A stretch of DNA of 64,000 nucleotides, from assembly GCF_025148285.1 (NCBI RefSeq), contig NZ_CP102268.1, positions 2,273,001 to 2,337,000 of the forward strand, read 5' to 3'. Made by a program: the position numbers and the translations under genes. The stretch is from Marvinbryantia formatexigens DSM 14469 (GTDB taxonomy: Bacteria > Bacillota > Clostridia > Lachnospirales > Lachnospiraceae). The notes below the pieces were generated by a model, which made no database searches, was not told the DNA's origin, and was given only the letters and a program-made list of their open reading frames with translations. Below, one piece after another: positions 1-6,477 of this stretch (position 1 is its first letter; the number at the start of each line of letters is the position of its first letter).

Positions 1-1325
1 CCGGAGATATTGCAGGCAATGTAGTGTATGCGTTTCTGTCGTCGTTTGTGATGATATATCTCACAAATACTGTGGGACTGAACGCCGGTATTGTCGGCAC
101 GCTGATTGCCGTGTCAAAGCTGTTTGACGGCGTGACGGATGTATTTTTCGGCTCGATGATAGATAAGACAAAGAGCAGAATGGGGAAAGCGCGTCCGTGG
201 ATGCTGTACGGCTATATCGGATGCGCGGTGACGCTGGCGGCAATCTTTGCCATCCCGGTGAATATGGGGAAAACCGCGCAGTACGCATGGTTTTTTATCG
301 CTTACACACTGCTGAACGCGGTGTTTTACACAGCAAATAATATCGCATATTCTGCTTTGACGGCGCTGGTGACAAAAAACAGCCGCGAGCGTGTGGAAAT
401 GGGGTCGTACCGCTTTATTTTTGCTTTCTCCACCAGCCTGCTGATTCAGTCAGTTACCATAAAGTTTGTGGCAATGCTGGGCGGCGGCGCAGCCGGATGG
501 AGAACAGCGGCGGTTATTTATGCAATTATCGGTCTGGTTGTAAATACGATTTCCGTGTTATCCGTGAAGGAGCTGCCGGAGGAGGAATTAAATGAAGACC
601 ACGGGGAGACGGATGAAAAGTACAGTCTGCTGACGGCGGCAAAGCTCCTTGTTTCCAACAAATTTTATCTTATAATCTGTGTGACCTATATTCTCCAGCA
701 GATTTATACGGCGATGCTTAATATGGGAATTTACTATATGACTTATGTGCTGTTGAATGAAAACCTGTATCCGCTGTTTTCCTGGGCGATTAATATTCCG
801 CTGATTATTGCACTTATTATTACGCCGGCGCTGGTGGAAAAGTGGAAGGGGATATACCGGCTGAACCTCTGCGGTTATGTGATTGGTACGCTGGGCAGGG
901 CGCTGGTCGTTGTGGCGGCGTATCTGGGCAGCGTCCCGCTGATGCTGGTGTTTACCGGAATCGCTGCTTTCGGGATGGGACCGTGGCAGGGCGACATGAA
1001 CGCCGTGATAGCTAACTGCTCGGAGTATACTTACCTCACAAAGCAGAAACGTGTGGATGGAACCATGTATTCCTGCACGTCCCTGGGGATAAAGCTCGGC
1101 GGCGGTCTGGGAATTGCAATCACCGGCTGGCTCCTGGAATTCAGCGGCTTTGACGGGACTGCGGCGGTGCAGTCCGCCTCCTGCATGAATATGCTTCACA
1201 TAATGTATTTGTGGATTCCGGTAGCAATTTCTCTTATTATTACGTTTCTGATGTCGAAGATGAATGTGGAAAAAGCAAACGCCGGGCTGAGAAATCGTCT
1301 GGAGGAGCATACCGTGCAGAAGTAA
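1..1325 (+). CDS. GPH-family sugar:cation symporter (5'-truncated by window edge)
   Basis: This is a polytopic membrane transporter of the glycoside-pentoside-hexuronide:cation symporter family (MFS fold). The reading frame is open through base 3 with residues GDIAGN before the first possible start at 24. That matches the usual family N-terminus (GD.G.N..Y.FLSSF), so the true start lies upstream of the window. Visible family features are the FLSSF..IYLTN helix 1, the D..T/D..FG..ID motif of loop 2-3, and about 11-12 hydrophobic segments, ending in a charged cytoplasmic tail. The substrate cannot be read from the sequence. Uptake of an oligosaccharide or glycoside coupled to Na+ or H+ is expected of the family. 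Its position upstream of mannan genes is suggestive only, because unrelated genes lie between. Confidence 0.9.
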   Translation, partial: GDIAGNVVYAFLSSFVMIYLTNTVGLNAGIVGTLIAVSKLFDGVTDVFFGSMIDKTKSRMGKARPWMLYGYIGCAVTLAAIFAIPVNMGKTAQYAWFFIAYTLLNAVFYTANNIAYSALTALVTKNSRERVEMGSYRFIFAFSTSLLIQSVTIKFVAMLGGGAAGWRTAAVIYAIIGLVVNTISVLSVKELPEEELNEDHGETDEKYSLLTAAKLLVSNKFYLIICVTYILQQIYTAMLNMGIYYMTYVLLNENLYPLFSWAINIPLIIALIITPALVEKWKGIYRLNLCGYVIGTLGRALVVVAAYLGSVPLMLVFTGIAAFGMGPWQGDMNAVIANCSEYTYLTKQKRVDGTMYSCTSLGIKLGGGLGIAITGWLLEFSGFDGTAAVQSASCMNMLHIMYLWIPVAISLIITFLMSKMNVEKANAGLRNRLEEHTVQK

Positions 1326-1349
1326 ACGCCGCGGACCGGGAACGTCAAA

Positions 1350-1976
1350 TCAGAACGTTTTCAGGATTGCCAGAAGCAGAAAAAGGATACCGCCCGCCCA
1401 GGACAAGTCCTTTGGGAAATGGCTGCTGATTTTATGTCCCATGAAAAGACCGAGATAGCTGAACGCTTCGCCTGTTAAAAAAGCGGCGGACACGGTGAGC
1501 ATTACCGGGATTTTCAGAAAGGCAGCCATTGTCCCGGCAATCAGGCTGTCCGCTGACATGGCAAGGGAGAAAAAGATGATTTCTCTCCAGGAAAGCTGGT
1601 GATTGCGGTCCGAATCCGCCGTCAGCGGGTCACTGTATATATCAATTACGAAATGCAGATGCGAAAGGCAGAAACCAATATTTTTGTGCAGCGGTCTGTG
1701 ACGGCGCAGCCAGCCGCGGATGGAGGAACCGGCAAGCTTAAAAATGCCGAGAAGCATCAGACTGAAGCAACAGATTGTTTTTGTGAACGTCTCCGGAATC
1801 AGACTGTCCAGCGAGGCGCCGAACAGCAGGGAAAAGCCGAGGCAAAGACTGCAGATGGCGTTTACTGTGAGGATTTTACCGTGGGAGACATCTATATTTC
1901 CGGCGCCGTAGGCGGCAAAGGCAGCGAATGTATCCAGACAGAGCGCGGATACCAGCATAAAAATATGAAGCAGCAT
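1350..1976 (-). CDS. YtaF/MntP-like membrane protein
   Basis: This is a 208-residue integral membrane protein with six hydrophobic segments arranged as two related halves. Each half carries an acidic signature: LDTFAAFAAYGAG in helix 1 and AMSADSLIAGT in helix 4. This architecture is that of the DUF204 family, which contains the manganese exporter MntP and the sporulation membrane protein YtaF. The length and the D-T-F/A-D-S motif fit YtaF somewhat better than MntP. A role in Mn2+ efflux or sporulation is family knowledge and is not shown here. The gene is convergent with the GPH symporter and divergent from the ATPase gene at 2140. The start is the ATG nearest the conserved helix 1. Confidence 0.75.
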   Translation of the reverse strand: MLLHIFMLVSALCLDTFAAFAAYGAGNIDVSHGKILTVNAICSLCLGFSLLFGASLDSLIPETFTKTICCFSLMLLGIFKLAGSSIRGWLRRHRPLHKNIGFCLSHLHFVIDIYSDPLTADSDRNHQLSWREIIFFSLAMSADSLIAGTMAAFLKIPVMLTVSAAFLTGEAFSYLGLFMGHKISSHFPKDLSWAGGILFLLLAILKTF

Positions 1977-2037
1977 AGGGATAGATAACCTTTTTCACCA
2001 GTATACGCGGACGGCGGGATTTTGACATAGACAAAGA

Positions 2038-2067
2038 TTGACGGAACCAGTCCATACTGTATATAAT
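2038..2067 (+). promoter_or_regulatory. Sigma-A promoter for the ATPase gene
   Basis: TTGACG (2038-2043) and TATAAT (2062-2067) are separated by 18 bases. The TTG of the -35 box is also the first possible start codon of the downstream reading frame, so that long start is probably false and the ATG at 2140 is preferred. Confidence 0.7.
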
Positions 2068-2139
2068 GAGCCAGAGACAGGAGACTTGAGCTTGCATGAG
2101 CATGCTCATAAATGGGTGAAAGACCCTGGGGAGGCGCGG

Positions 2140-3006
2140 ATGTTATATTTATCGCAATTTTTATTTACAGACATTGACCGGGAGGATACGTTTATCTTTA
2201 ATTTGAAGCGGACTTGTTACGATACGGTTTATCCGTTCCGGATTTTGTCGAAGCATGGTCTTAGAAGGCTGGATTTCGAGCCGGTTACGATTTTATATGG
2301 TGGAAATGGCTGCGGAAAATCAACAGCGCTGAACATCATTGCGGAGAAGCTGCGGCTTCAGCGGGACACGTTGTATAACCGTTCGTCTTTTTTTGAAGAT
2401 TACATAAGAATGTGTGATTTTGAAACCTGTATTCCGGTTCCGGAGGAAAGCAGGATTATCACCAGCGACGATGTGTTTGATTTTATGCTCAATTTAAGAA
2501 GCATTAACGAGGGAATTGATTGCAGGCGCGAGGAGTTGTTTCAGGAGTATCTGGATGCAAAATATTCACATTTTCAGATGAAATCCCTGGATGATTATGA
2601 GCAACTGAAAAAGGTGAATCTGGCGCGGAGCAAAACGCAGTCCCGGTATGTGCGGAAAAATCTGATGGACAATGTGCGCGAGCACTCAAACGGGGAAAGC
2701 GCGTTTCTGTATTTTTCCGAAAAGATAAAAGAAAACGCGCTGTATCTTCTGGATGAGCCGGAGAACAGTCTCTCCCCGGACCGTCAGCAGGAGCTTCTGA
2801 AATTTCTGGAGGATTCAGCGCGGTTTTTCGGATGCCAGTTTATCATATCCACGCACTCGCCGTTCCTCCTTTCCATGCGCGGTGCAAAGATTTATGACCT
2901 TGATGAAAATCCGGTGGATGTAAAGCGGTGGACAGAGCTGCCGAACATCCGGTCCTATTACGAATTTTTCAAACGCCATGAGCAGGAATTTCAGACTATG
3001 GTATAA
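2140..3006 (+). CDS. AAA/ABC-type ATP-binding protein
   Basis: This is a soluble ATPase of about 288 residues with Walker A GGNGCGKST, Walker B LYLLDEPENSLS and a downstream switch motif STHSPFLLS. These are the hallmarks of stand-alone AAA_15/AAA_21 or ABC-like ATPases. A signature-like NGESAFLYFSE segment precedes Walker B. No membrane partner or nuclease gene is adjacent, so the physiological role is unknown. The start at 2140 is chosen because GGGGAGG lies 6 bases upstream, and because the more upstream TTG start coincides with the -35 box of a good promoter. Similar proteins occur both as house-keeping orphans and as parts of OLD-like or retron defence systems. No effector domain is visible here. 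Confidence 0.8.
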   Translation: MLYLSQFLFTDIDREDTFIFNLKRTCYDTVYPFRILSKHGLRRLDFEPVTILYGGNGCGKSTALNIIAEKLRLQRDTLYNRSSFFEDYIRMCDFETCIPVPEESRIITSDDVFDFMLNLRSINEGIDCRREELFQEYLDAKYSHFQMKSLDDYEQLKKVNLARSKTQSRYVRKNLMDNVREHSNGESAFLYFSEKIKENALYLLDEPENSLSPDRQQELLKFLEDSARFFGCQFIISTHSPFLLSMRGAKIYDLDENPVDVKRWTELPNIRSYYEFFKRHEQEFQTMV

Positions 3007-3168
3007 AAAAAGAAACGAGCAGCCCGCCTAAGTAGAAACTGTACGGTGAAAACCCATCTCTTTACTAAGGATTCTACTGGAAACAGAGATTTTTGTCAAT
3101 AGAAAGATGAGAAGAAATTTTGCACCAGGAAGTGTTGTAATAAAAAAGGCAGTTTTTTAAAATAGGTC

Positions 3169-3197
3169 TTGACGCCCGCAGGAAAGTATGATAGATT
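3169..3197 (+). promoter_or_regulatory. Promoter of the DUF2325-DUF3793-flavodoxin operon
   Basis: TTGACG (3169-3174) is followed after 17 bases by TAGATT (3192-3197). The predicted transcription start (about 3204) falls at the edge of the palindrome at 3204-3221, an arrangement typical of repressor control. Confidence 0.6.
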
Positions 3198-3203
3198 ATA
3201 TAC

Positions 3204-3221
3204 AGTTAGCATAAGCTAACT
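3204..3221 (+). promoter_or_regulatory. DtxR/IdeR-like operator 1
   Basis: The site is a perfect palindrome, AGTTAGC-ATAA-GCTAACT. It resembles the DtxR-family metal-repressor box (TTAGG.TAG.CTAACCTAA). It sits at the predicted +1 of the operon, so metal-bound repressor would block transcription. The regulator gene is not in the window. Confidence 0.55.
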
Positions 3222-3235
3222 TAAAAAGTAAAAAG

Positions 3236-3260
3236 TGCAGTCTGACTGGCTGCATTTTTT
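3236..3260 (+). terminator. Intrinsic terminator/attenuator inside the leader
   Basis: A seven-pair stem (TGCAGTC 3236-3242 with GGCTGCA 3248-3254, one G-T pair) with a 5-base loop is followed by TTTTTT (3255-3260). It lies between the promoter and the first gene, so it would end a short leader RNA unless bypassed. A second start downstream is also possible. Confidence 0.6.
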
Positions 3261-3265
3261 GAACA

Positions 3266-3290
3266 CGTTAGGTTAGGAAAAACTAACTTA
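3266..3290 (+). promoter_or_regulatory. DtxR/IdeR-like operator 2
   Basis: CGTTAGGTTAGG is followed by AAAAA and CTAACTTA. The inverted pair GTTAG (3272-3276)/CTAAC (3283-3287) repeats the half-sites of operator 1. The direct TTAGGTTAGG is close to the left half of the classical DtxR box. It lies downstream of the leader terminator and about 45 bases before the first ATG. Confidence 0.45.
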
Positions 3291-3334
3291 TTTTTATCGG
3301 TATTCATACATATTTTCCGGAGAAAGGAGACAAA

Positions 3335-3622
3335 ATGAGCGTAGTAATCATTGGCGGAAACGAGAGAATGGAATGTCAGTATTCGGATATTTGTAAGCAT
3401 TATGGCTGCAAAGCAAAGATTTTTACCAAGGAAAACGGCTCAATTAAGAAAAAACTGGGCTGTCCGGATTTATTGATTTTATTCACCAACACAGTTTCTC
3501 ATAAAATGGTAATCAGTGCGTCGCAGGAGGCAAAGCGCAACAATATCCCGATTGCGCGCACGCATACCAGCAGTGCGACAGCGCTGCATGGTATATTGTC
3601 CGAGCACTTCGGAGCAAGATAA
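3335..3622 (+). CDS. DUF2325 domain protein
   Basis: This is a 95-residue protein with an N-terminal VVIIGG strand-loop, a central LLILFTNTVSH strand and NNIPIARTHTSSATALHGIL near the C-terminus, the pattern of DUF2325. Cysteines lie at CQYSDIC, CKAKIF and LGC. The biochemical function is not established. It is the first gene of a three-gene cluster with a DUF3793 protein and a flavodoxin. The palindromic DtxR-like leader suggests expression when iron (or manganese) is scarce. AAAGGAG lies a few bases before the ATG. Confidence 0.75.
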   Translation: MSVVIIGGNERMECQYSDICKHYGCKAKIFTKENGSIKKKLGCPDLLILFTNTVSHKMVISASQEAKRNNIPIARTHTSSATALHGILSEHFGAR

Positions 3623-3644
3623 ACAGGAGAAGGGATTGGATGGG

Positions 3645-4196
3645 ATGCTGGAAAAATATTTGATAGAACATTGCTCGCCTACTCTGGCGTCGCTGAAAAC
3701 GGCAAATTTGTTTACCTATGCGTACACTTCTGAGCAGGAGCTTTCACAGGACATCTTCCGGTGGAACAACCAGCTCGCGGACAAAGGGATTGAGCTGATT
3801 GTCCTGCGCAGAAAAGAACGCGCGGCGCTGATTTATGTCTGCCGCACTTCATATCTGAAGCGCGATTTAAGTCAGCCCGGAGTTGCTTATTTTCTGCGGA
3901 AGTATGGATACCGCAGCGTCGAACCGGCGTATGCACTGCAGCGGTTAAAACAGAGACTGGCGGAAAGCGGGGAATTTCCGCACGAAATAGGTGTTTTTCT
4001 GGGCTATCCGCTGGGGGATGTAATCGGATTTATCAAAAACGCGGGCAAAAGCAGTAAATGCAGCGGCTGCTGGAAGGTGTACTGCAACGAATGCGAGGCA
4101 ATCAGAACCTTTGCAAAATATAAAAAATGCCGTGAGATTTACGTGCGCCTGTGGAAAGATGGGAGAAGTGTGAGACAGCTGACAGTGGCTGCCTGA
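3645..4196 (+). CDS. DUF3793 family protein
   Basis: This is a 183-residue soluble protein opening with LEKYLIEHCSPTLASLKTANLF, the usual start of DUF3793 proteins. It ends with a cysteine cluster, CSGCWKVYCNEC (C..C.....C..C), followed by a basic helix and KKCREIYVRLW. The HEIGVFLGYPLGDVIGFI segment is also typical. The cysteine cluster could hold a metal or be redox active, but no reaction is known to me. The ATG at 3645 is chosen because AGGAGAAGGG lies about 10 bases upstream and the family N-terminus begins there. The gene follows the DUF2325 gene by 22 bases and precedes the flavodoxin gene in one transcription unit. Confidence 0.75.
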   Translation: MLEKYLIEHCSPTLASLKTANLFTYAYTSEQELSQDIFRWNNQLADKGIELIVLRRKERAALIYVCRTSYLKRDLSQPGVAYFLRKYGYRSVEPAYALQRLKQRLAESGEFPHEIGVFLGYPLGDVIGFIKNAGKSSKCSGCWKVYCNECEAIRTFAKYKKCREIYVRLWKDGRSVRQLTVAA

Positions 4197-4248
4197 CAAT
4201 GATCTATATATCTTTATTACAAAGTATTATAAAGGAGGAGCTTAAACA

Positions 4249-4671
4249 ATGAGCAAAGTAGCAGTGGTTTACTGGAGTGGTACCGGTAACACAGAAATGA
4301 TGGCAAATAAAGTAGGTGAGGGCGCAAAGGCAGCGGGCGCGGAGGCAGAGGTATTCTCCTGCGACCAGTTCTCAGCGGATAAGCTGGGCGATTATGATGC
4401 AGTGGCATTCGGCTGCCCGGCAATGGGTGACGAGGTTCTGGAGGAAACAGAATTTGAGCCGTTCTTTGAAGAGTGCAAATCCCACCTCAGCGGCAAAAAG
4501 ATTGCGCTGTTTGGCTCTTATGGCTGGGGAGACGGCGAATGGATGAGAAACTGGGAGGAAACCTGCAAAGAGGCGGGAGCAAATCTGGCGTGCGAGAGCG
4601 TAATCTGTGCGGATGCTCCGGATGACGATGCGCAGGCAGCCTGCGAGGCGCTCGGAAAAGCGCTTGCCTAG
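4249..4671 (+). CDS. Flavodoxin (short chain)
   Basis: This is a 140-residue electron carrier. The FMN phosphate loop WSGTGNTEMMA is at residues 9-19, with the flavin-stacking loops around FGCPAMGDE and FGSYGWGDGEW. The length matches short-chain flavodoxins of Clostridia. In the cytoplasm it would replace ferredoxin as a low-potential carrier, a switch usually made under iron limitation. This agrees with the DtxR-like boxes at the operon promoter. A strong AAAGGAGGAGC ribosome site precedes the ATG, and an intrinsic terminator follows at 4715. Confidence 0.92.
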   Translation: MSKVAVVYWSGTGNTEMMANKVGEGAKAAGAEAEVFSCDQFSADKLGDYDAVAFGCPAMGDEVLEETEFEPFFEECKSHLSGKKIALFGSYGWGDGEWMRNWEETCKEAGANLACESVICADAPDDDAQAACEALGKALA

Positions 4672-4714
4672 GAAAGGCATTTCTAACGGAAAAATTTATT
4701 TCTTAAATTTTACG

Positions 4715-4740
4715 AAAGGGGGACGGAAATCCCCCTTTTC
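4715..4740 (+). terminator. Intrinsic terminator after flavodoxin
   Basis: AAAGGGGG (4715-4722) pairs with CCCCCTTT (4731-4738) across an 8-base loop, with T residues following. It ends the DUF2325-DUF3793-flavodoxin transcript. Confidence 0.8.
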
Positions 4741-4863
4741 TGTTTGCATTATTTTTCTATTTGTAATATAGTAAAGGAGAGATATTTTCTGTTCGCGCAG
4801 GCCGCTGTGCCTGCCGCGCACAACAGTAATGGTGTCGGGATATATGAAATGAGGGGTTTATAA

Positions 4864-6471
4864 ATGAAACGAAAAATAAGAAAGGCATTTTTGCCGCTGC
4901 TGCTGTTGTTGCTTCTGGTGACTGCCGGGGCAGCCTCTGCGCAGGCTTCCTCCTGGGATTTCTTCGGCGCGCTGCCGAATACGCAGGCAAAAGCGGTAAA
5001 GAAAAATCCGAAGATTCTGTTTGTCGGAAACAGTCATACGTTTGTGAACAATGTTCCGGCTATGGTAAAAAAGCTTTGCAATAAAAACGGGATTTCCCCG
5101 CAGATTACGACAATCACGCACGGCGGATACTCTCTTTACAACTATGCGTATCCGGATAAGAGCGACGCGCAGCAGGTGAAGCTGAGTAAAAAGCTGAAAA
5201 CGCTTCTGAAGAGCGAAAAGTGGGATTATGTAATCCTGCAGGATAATCGTTACAGCGGAACCAGAAAAACCACGCAGACAAAGAAGGCGGTGCAGGCATT
5301 GCAGCCGCTGATAAAAAAAGCGGGCGCACAGATGGTATTTTACATGAGCTGGGCGCCAAAGGCTGGGCATGTTGATTACAAGAGAGGCTGGGTGTCTTCG
5401 CCGACGGATTATATGTCGAAGAAGGCGGACCTCTTCTATGGGCTTGCGGAAAAATACAATGCGGCGCTGGCGCCGAGCGGTATCGCGTTTTTGCGTGCCA
5501 ATACGCTGCTGCCGGATGTGGAGCTGTACAGCTCCGATAAAAACCATGCCAGCACAGCCGGAAGCTATCTCTCCGCGTGCGTGATTTACGCGACGCTGTT
5601 TGGCAAAAGCCCGGAGGGGACAGCGTATTATCCGTCGTTCGACGGGATGTCGCACGCGCAGAGCATCCAGACAGGAAAGAAGCTGCAGGCGCTGGCAGCG
5701 GATGTCACCGTGCGCGGCAGTACGAAGGACAACGCAGAGCTGACGTTTTCTACGCCGCAGGTTTCGATGAAGAGCGGCTCCAAAACACAGCTTTCCTATA
5801 AAATCGTTTCCGGGAAAAAGACCACCCGTGTAGTTTCCTGGAAATCGGGTAATACGAAGGTGGCGTCGGTGGACAGCTCCGGAAAAGTGACTGCATACAT
5901 GGCGGGTACGACGACCATCACGGCAAGACTGAGCAATAATGCCACGGCATCCTGCGTAATTACGGTGACGGGCGGCGGCACAGCGGACGGTCAGCTTACG
6001 CTGGATGCCCGGAAGATGACGATGTACGTCGGAAAGACAAAGCTTCTGACCGCCAATATGAATGCGGGCAGCCTGACATTTTCCTCCAGCAATCCGAAGG
6101 TCGTTTCGGTAAACGCCAGGGGACAGCTTACCGCAAAGTCAGCCGGAAGAGCGCGCATCACTGTTACCACGAAAAAAGGGCAGACGGCGGTCTGCACGGT
6201 TACGTCAATCGTTCCGGTCAAGAAGCTTGCATTCAGCAATGCGAAGTCCGGTATGAAAATAAAGAAAGGACAGACGCAGAAGCTGTCCGTGTCGGTTTCA
6301 CCCTCCAATGCTACGGTAAAAACACTGCAGTGGAGTTCAAGCGATACGGGAGTGCTGCAGGTTTCGCAGACCGGAAAGATAAAAGCGGTTTCCAAAGGAA
6401 CGGCTGTCATCACCGCGGTGACGACGGACGGGACGAACCGCAAAATACAAATAAAAATAAAGGTGGTATAA
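4864..6471 (+). CDS. Secreted SGNH-like (DUF4886) protein with Big2 repeats
   Basis: This is a 535-residue exported protein. Residues 1-27 form a signal peptide (basic start, poly-Leu core, ASAQA cleavage site). Residues 50-285 form a DUF4886/SGNH-like domain with the nucleophile-loop equivalent GNSHTFVNN (Ser57) and a late SSDKNHASTAGSYL motif carrying the Asp/His pair. The rest is three bacterial Ig-like (Big2) repeats with VSWKSGNTKVASVD, TFSSSNPKVVSVN and LQWSSSDTGVLQV. Big2 repeats commonly serve as surface spacers or adhesion modules, and no sortase motif is present. Esterase activity (for example deacetylation of a polysaccharide) is inferred. It lies 6 bases upstream of the GH3 gene and near the mannan genes, so an extracellular deacetylase is possible but unproven. 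Confidence 0.8.
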   Translation: MKRKIRKAFLPLLLLLLLVTAGAASAQASSWDFFGALPNTQAKAVKKNPKILFVGNSHTFVNNVPAMVKKLCNKNGISPQITTITHGGYSLYNYAYPDKSDAQQVKLSKKLKTLLKSEKWDYVILQDNRYSGTRKTTQTKKAVQALQPLIKKAGAQMVFYMSWAPKAGHVDYKRGWVSSPTDYMSKKADLFYGLAEKYNAALAPSGIAFLRANTLLPDVELYSSDKNHASTAGSYLSACVIYATLFGKSPEGTAYYPSFDGMSHAQSIQTGKKLQALAADVTVRGSTKDNAELTFSTPQVSMKSGSKTQLSYKIVSGKKTTRVVSWKSGNTKVASVDSSGKVTAYMAGTTTITARLSNNATASCVITVTGGGTADGQLTLDARKMTMYVGKTKLLTANMNAGSLTFSSSNPKVVSVNARGQLTAKSAGRARITVTTKKGQTAVCTVTSIVPVKKLAFSNAKSGMKIKKGQTQKLSVSVSPSNATVKTLQWSSSDTGVLQVSQTGKIKAVSKGTAVITAVTTDGTNRKIQIKIKVV

Positions 6472-6477
6472 AGTAAG

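Noticed and set aside
2038-2140. Upstream TTG start of the ATPase gene
   Set aside because: The TTG lies in the -35 box of a good promoter. The ATG at 2140 has a proper ribosome site.
2140-3006. ATPase considered as a defence-system component
   Set aside because: There is no nuclease, reverse transcriptase or other effector gene beside it, so there is no support beyond the ATPase fold.
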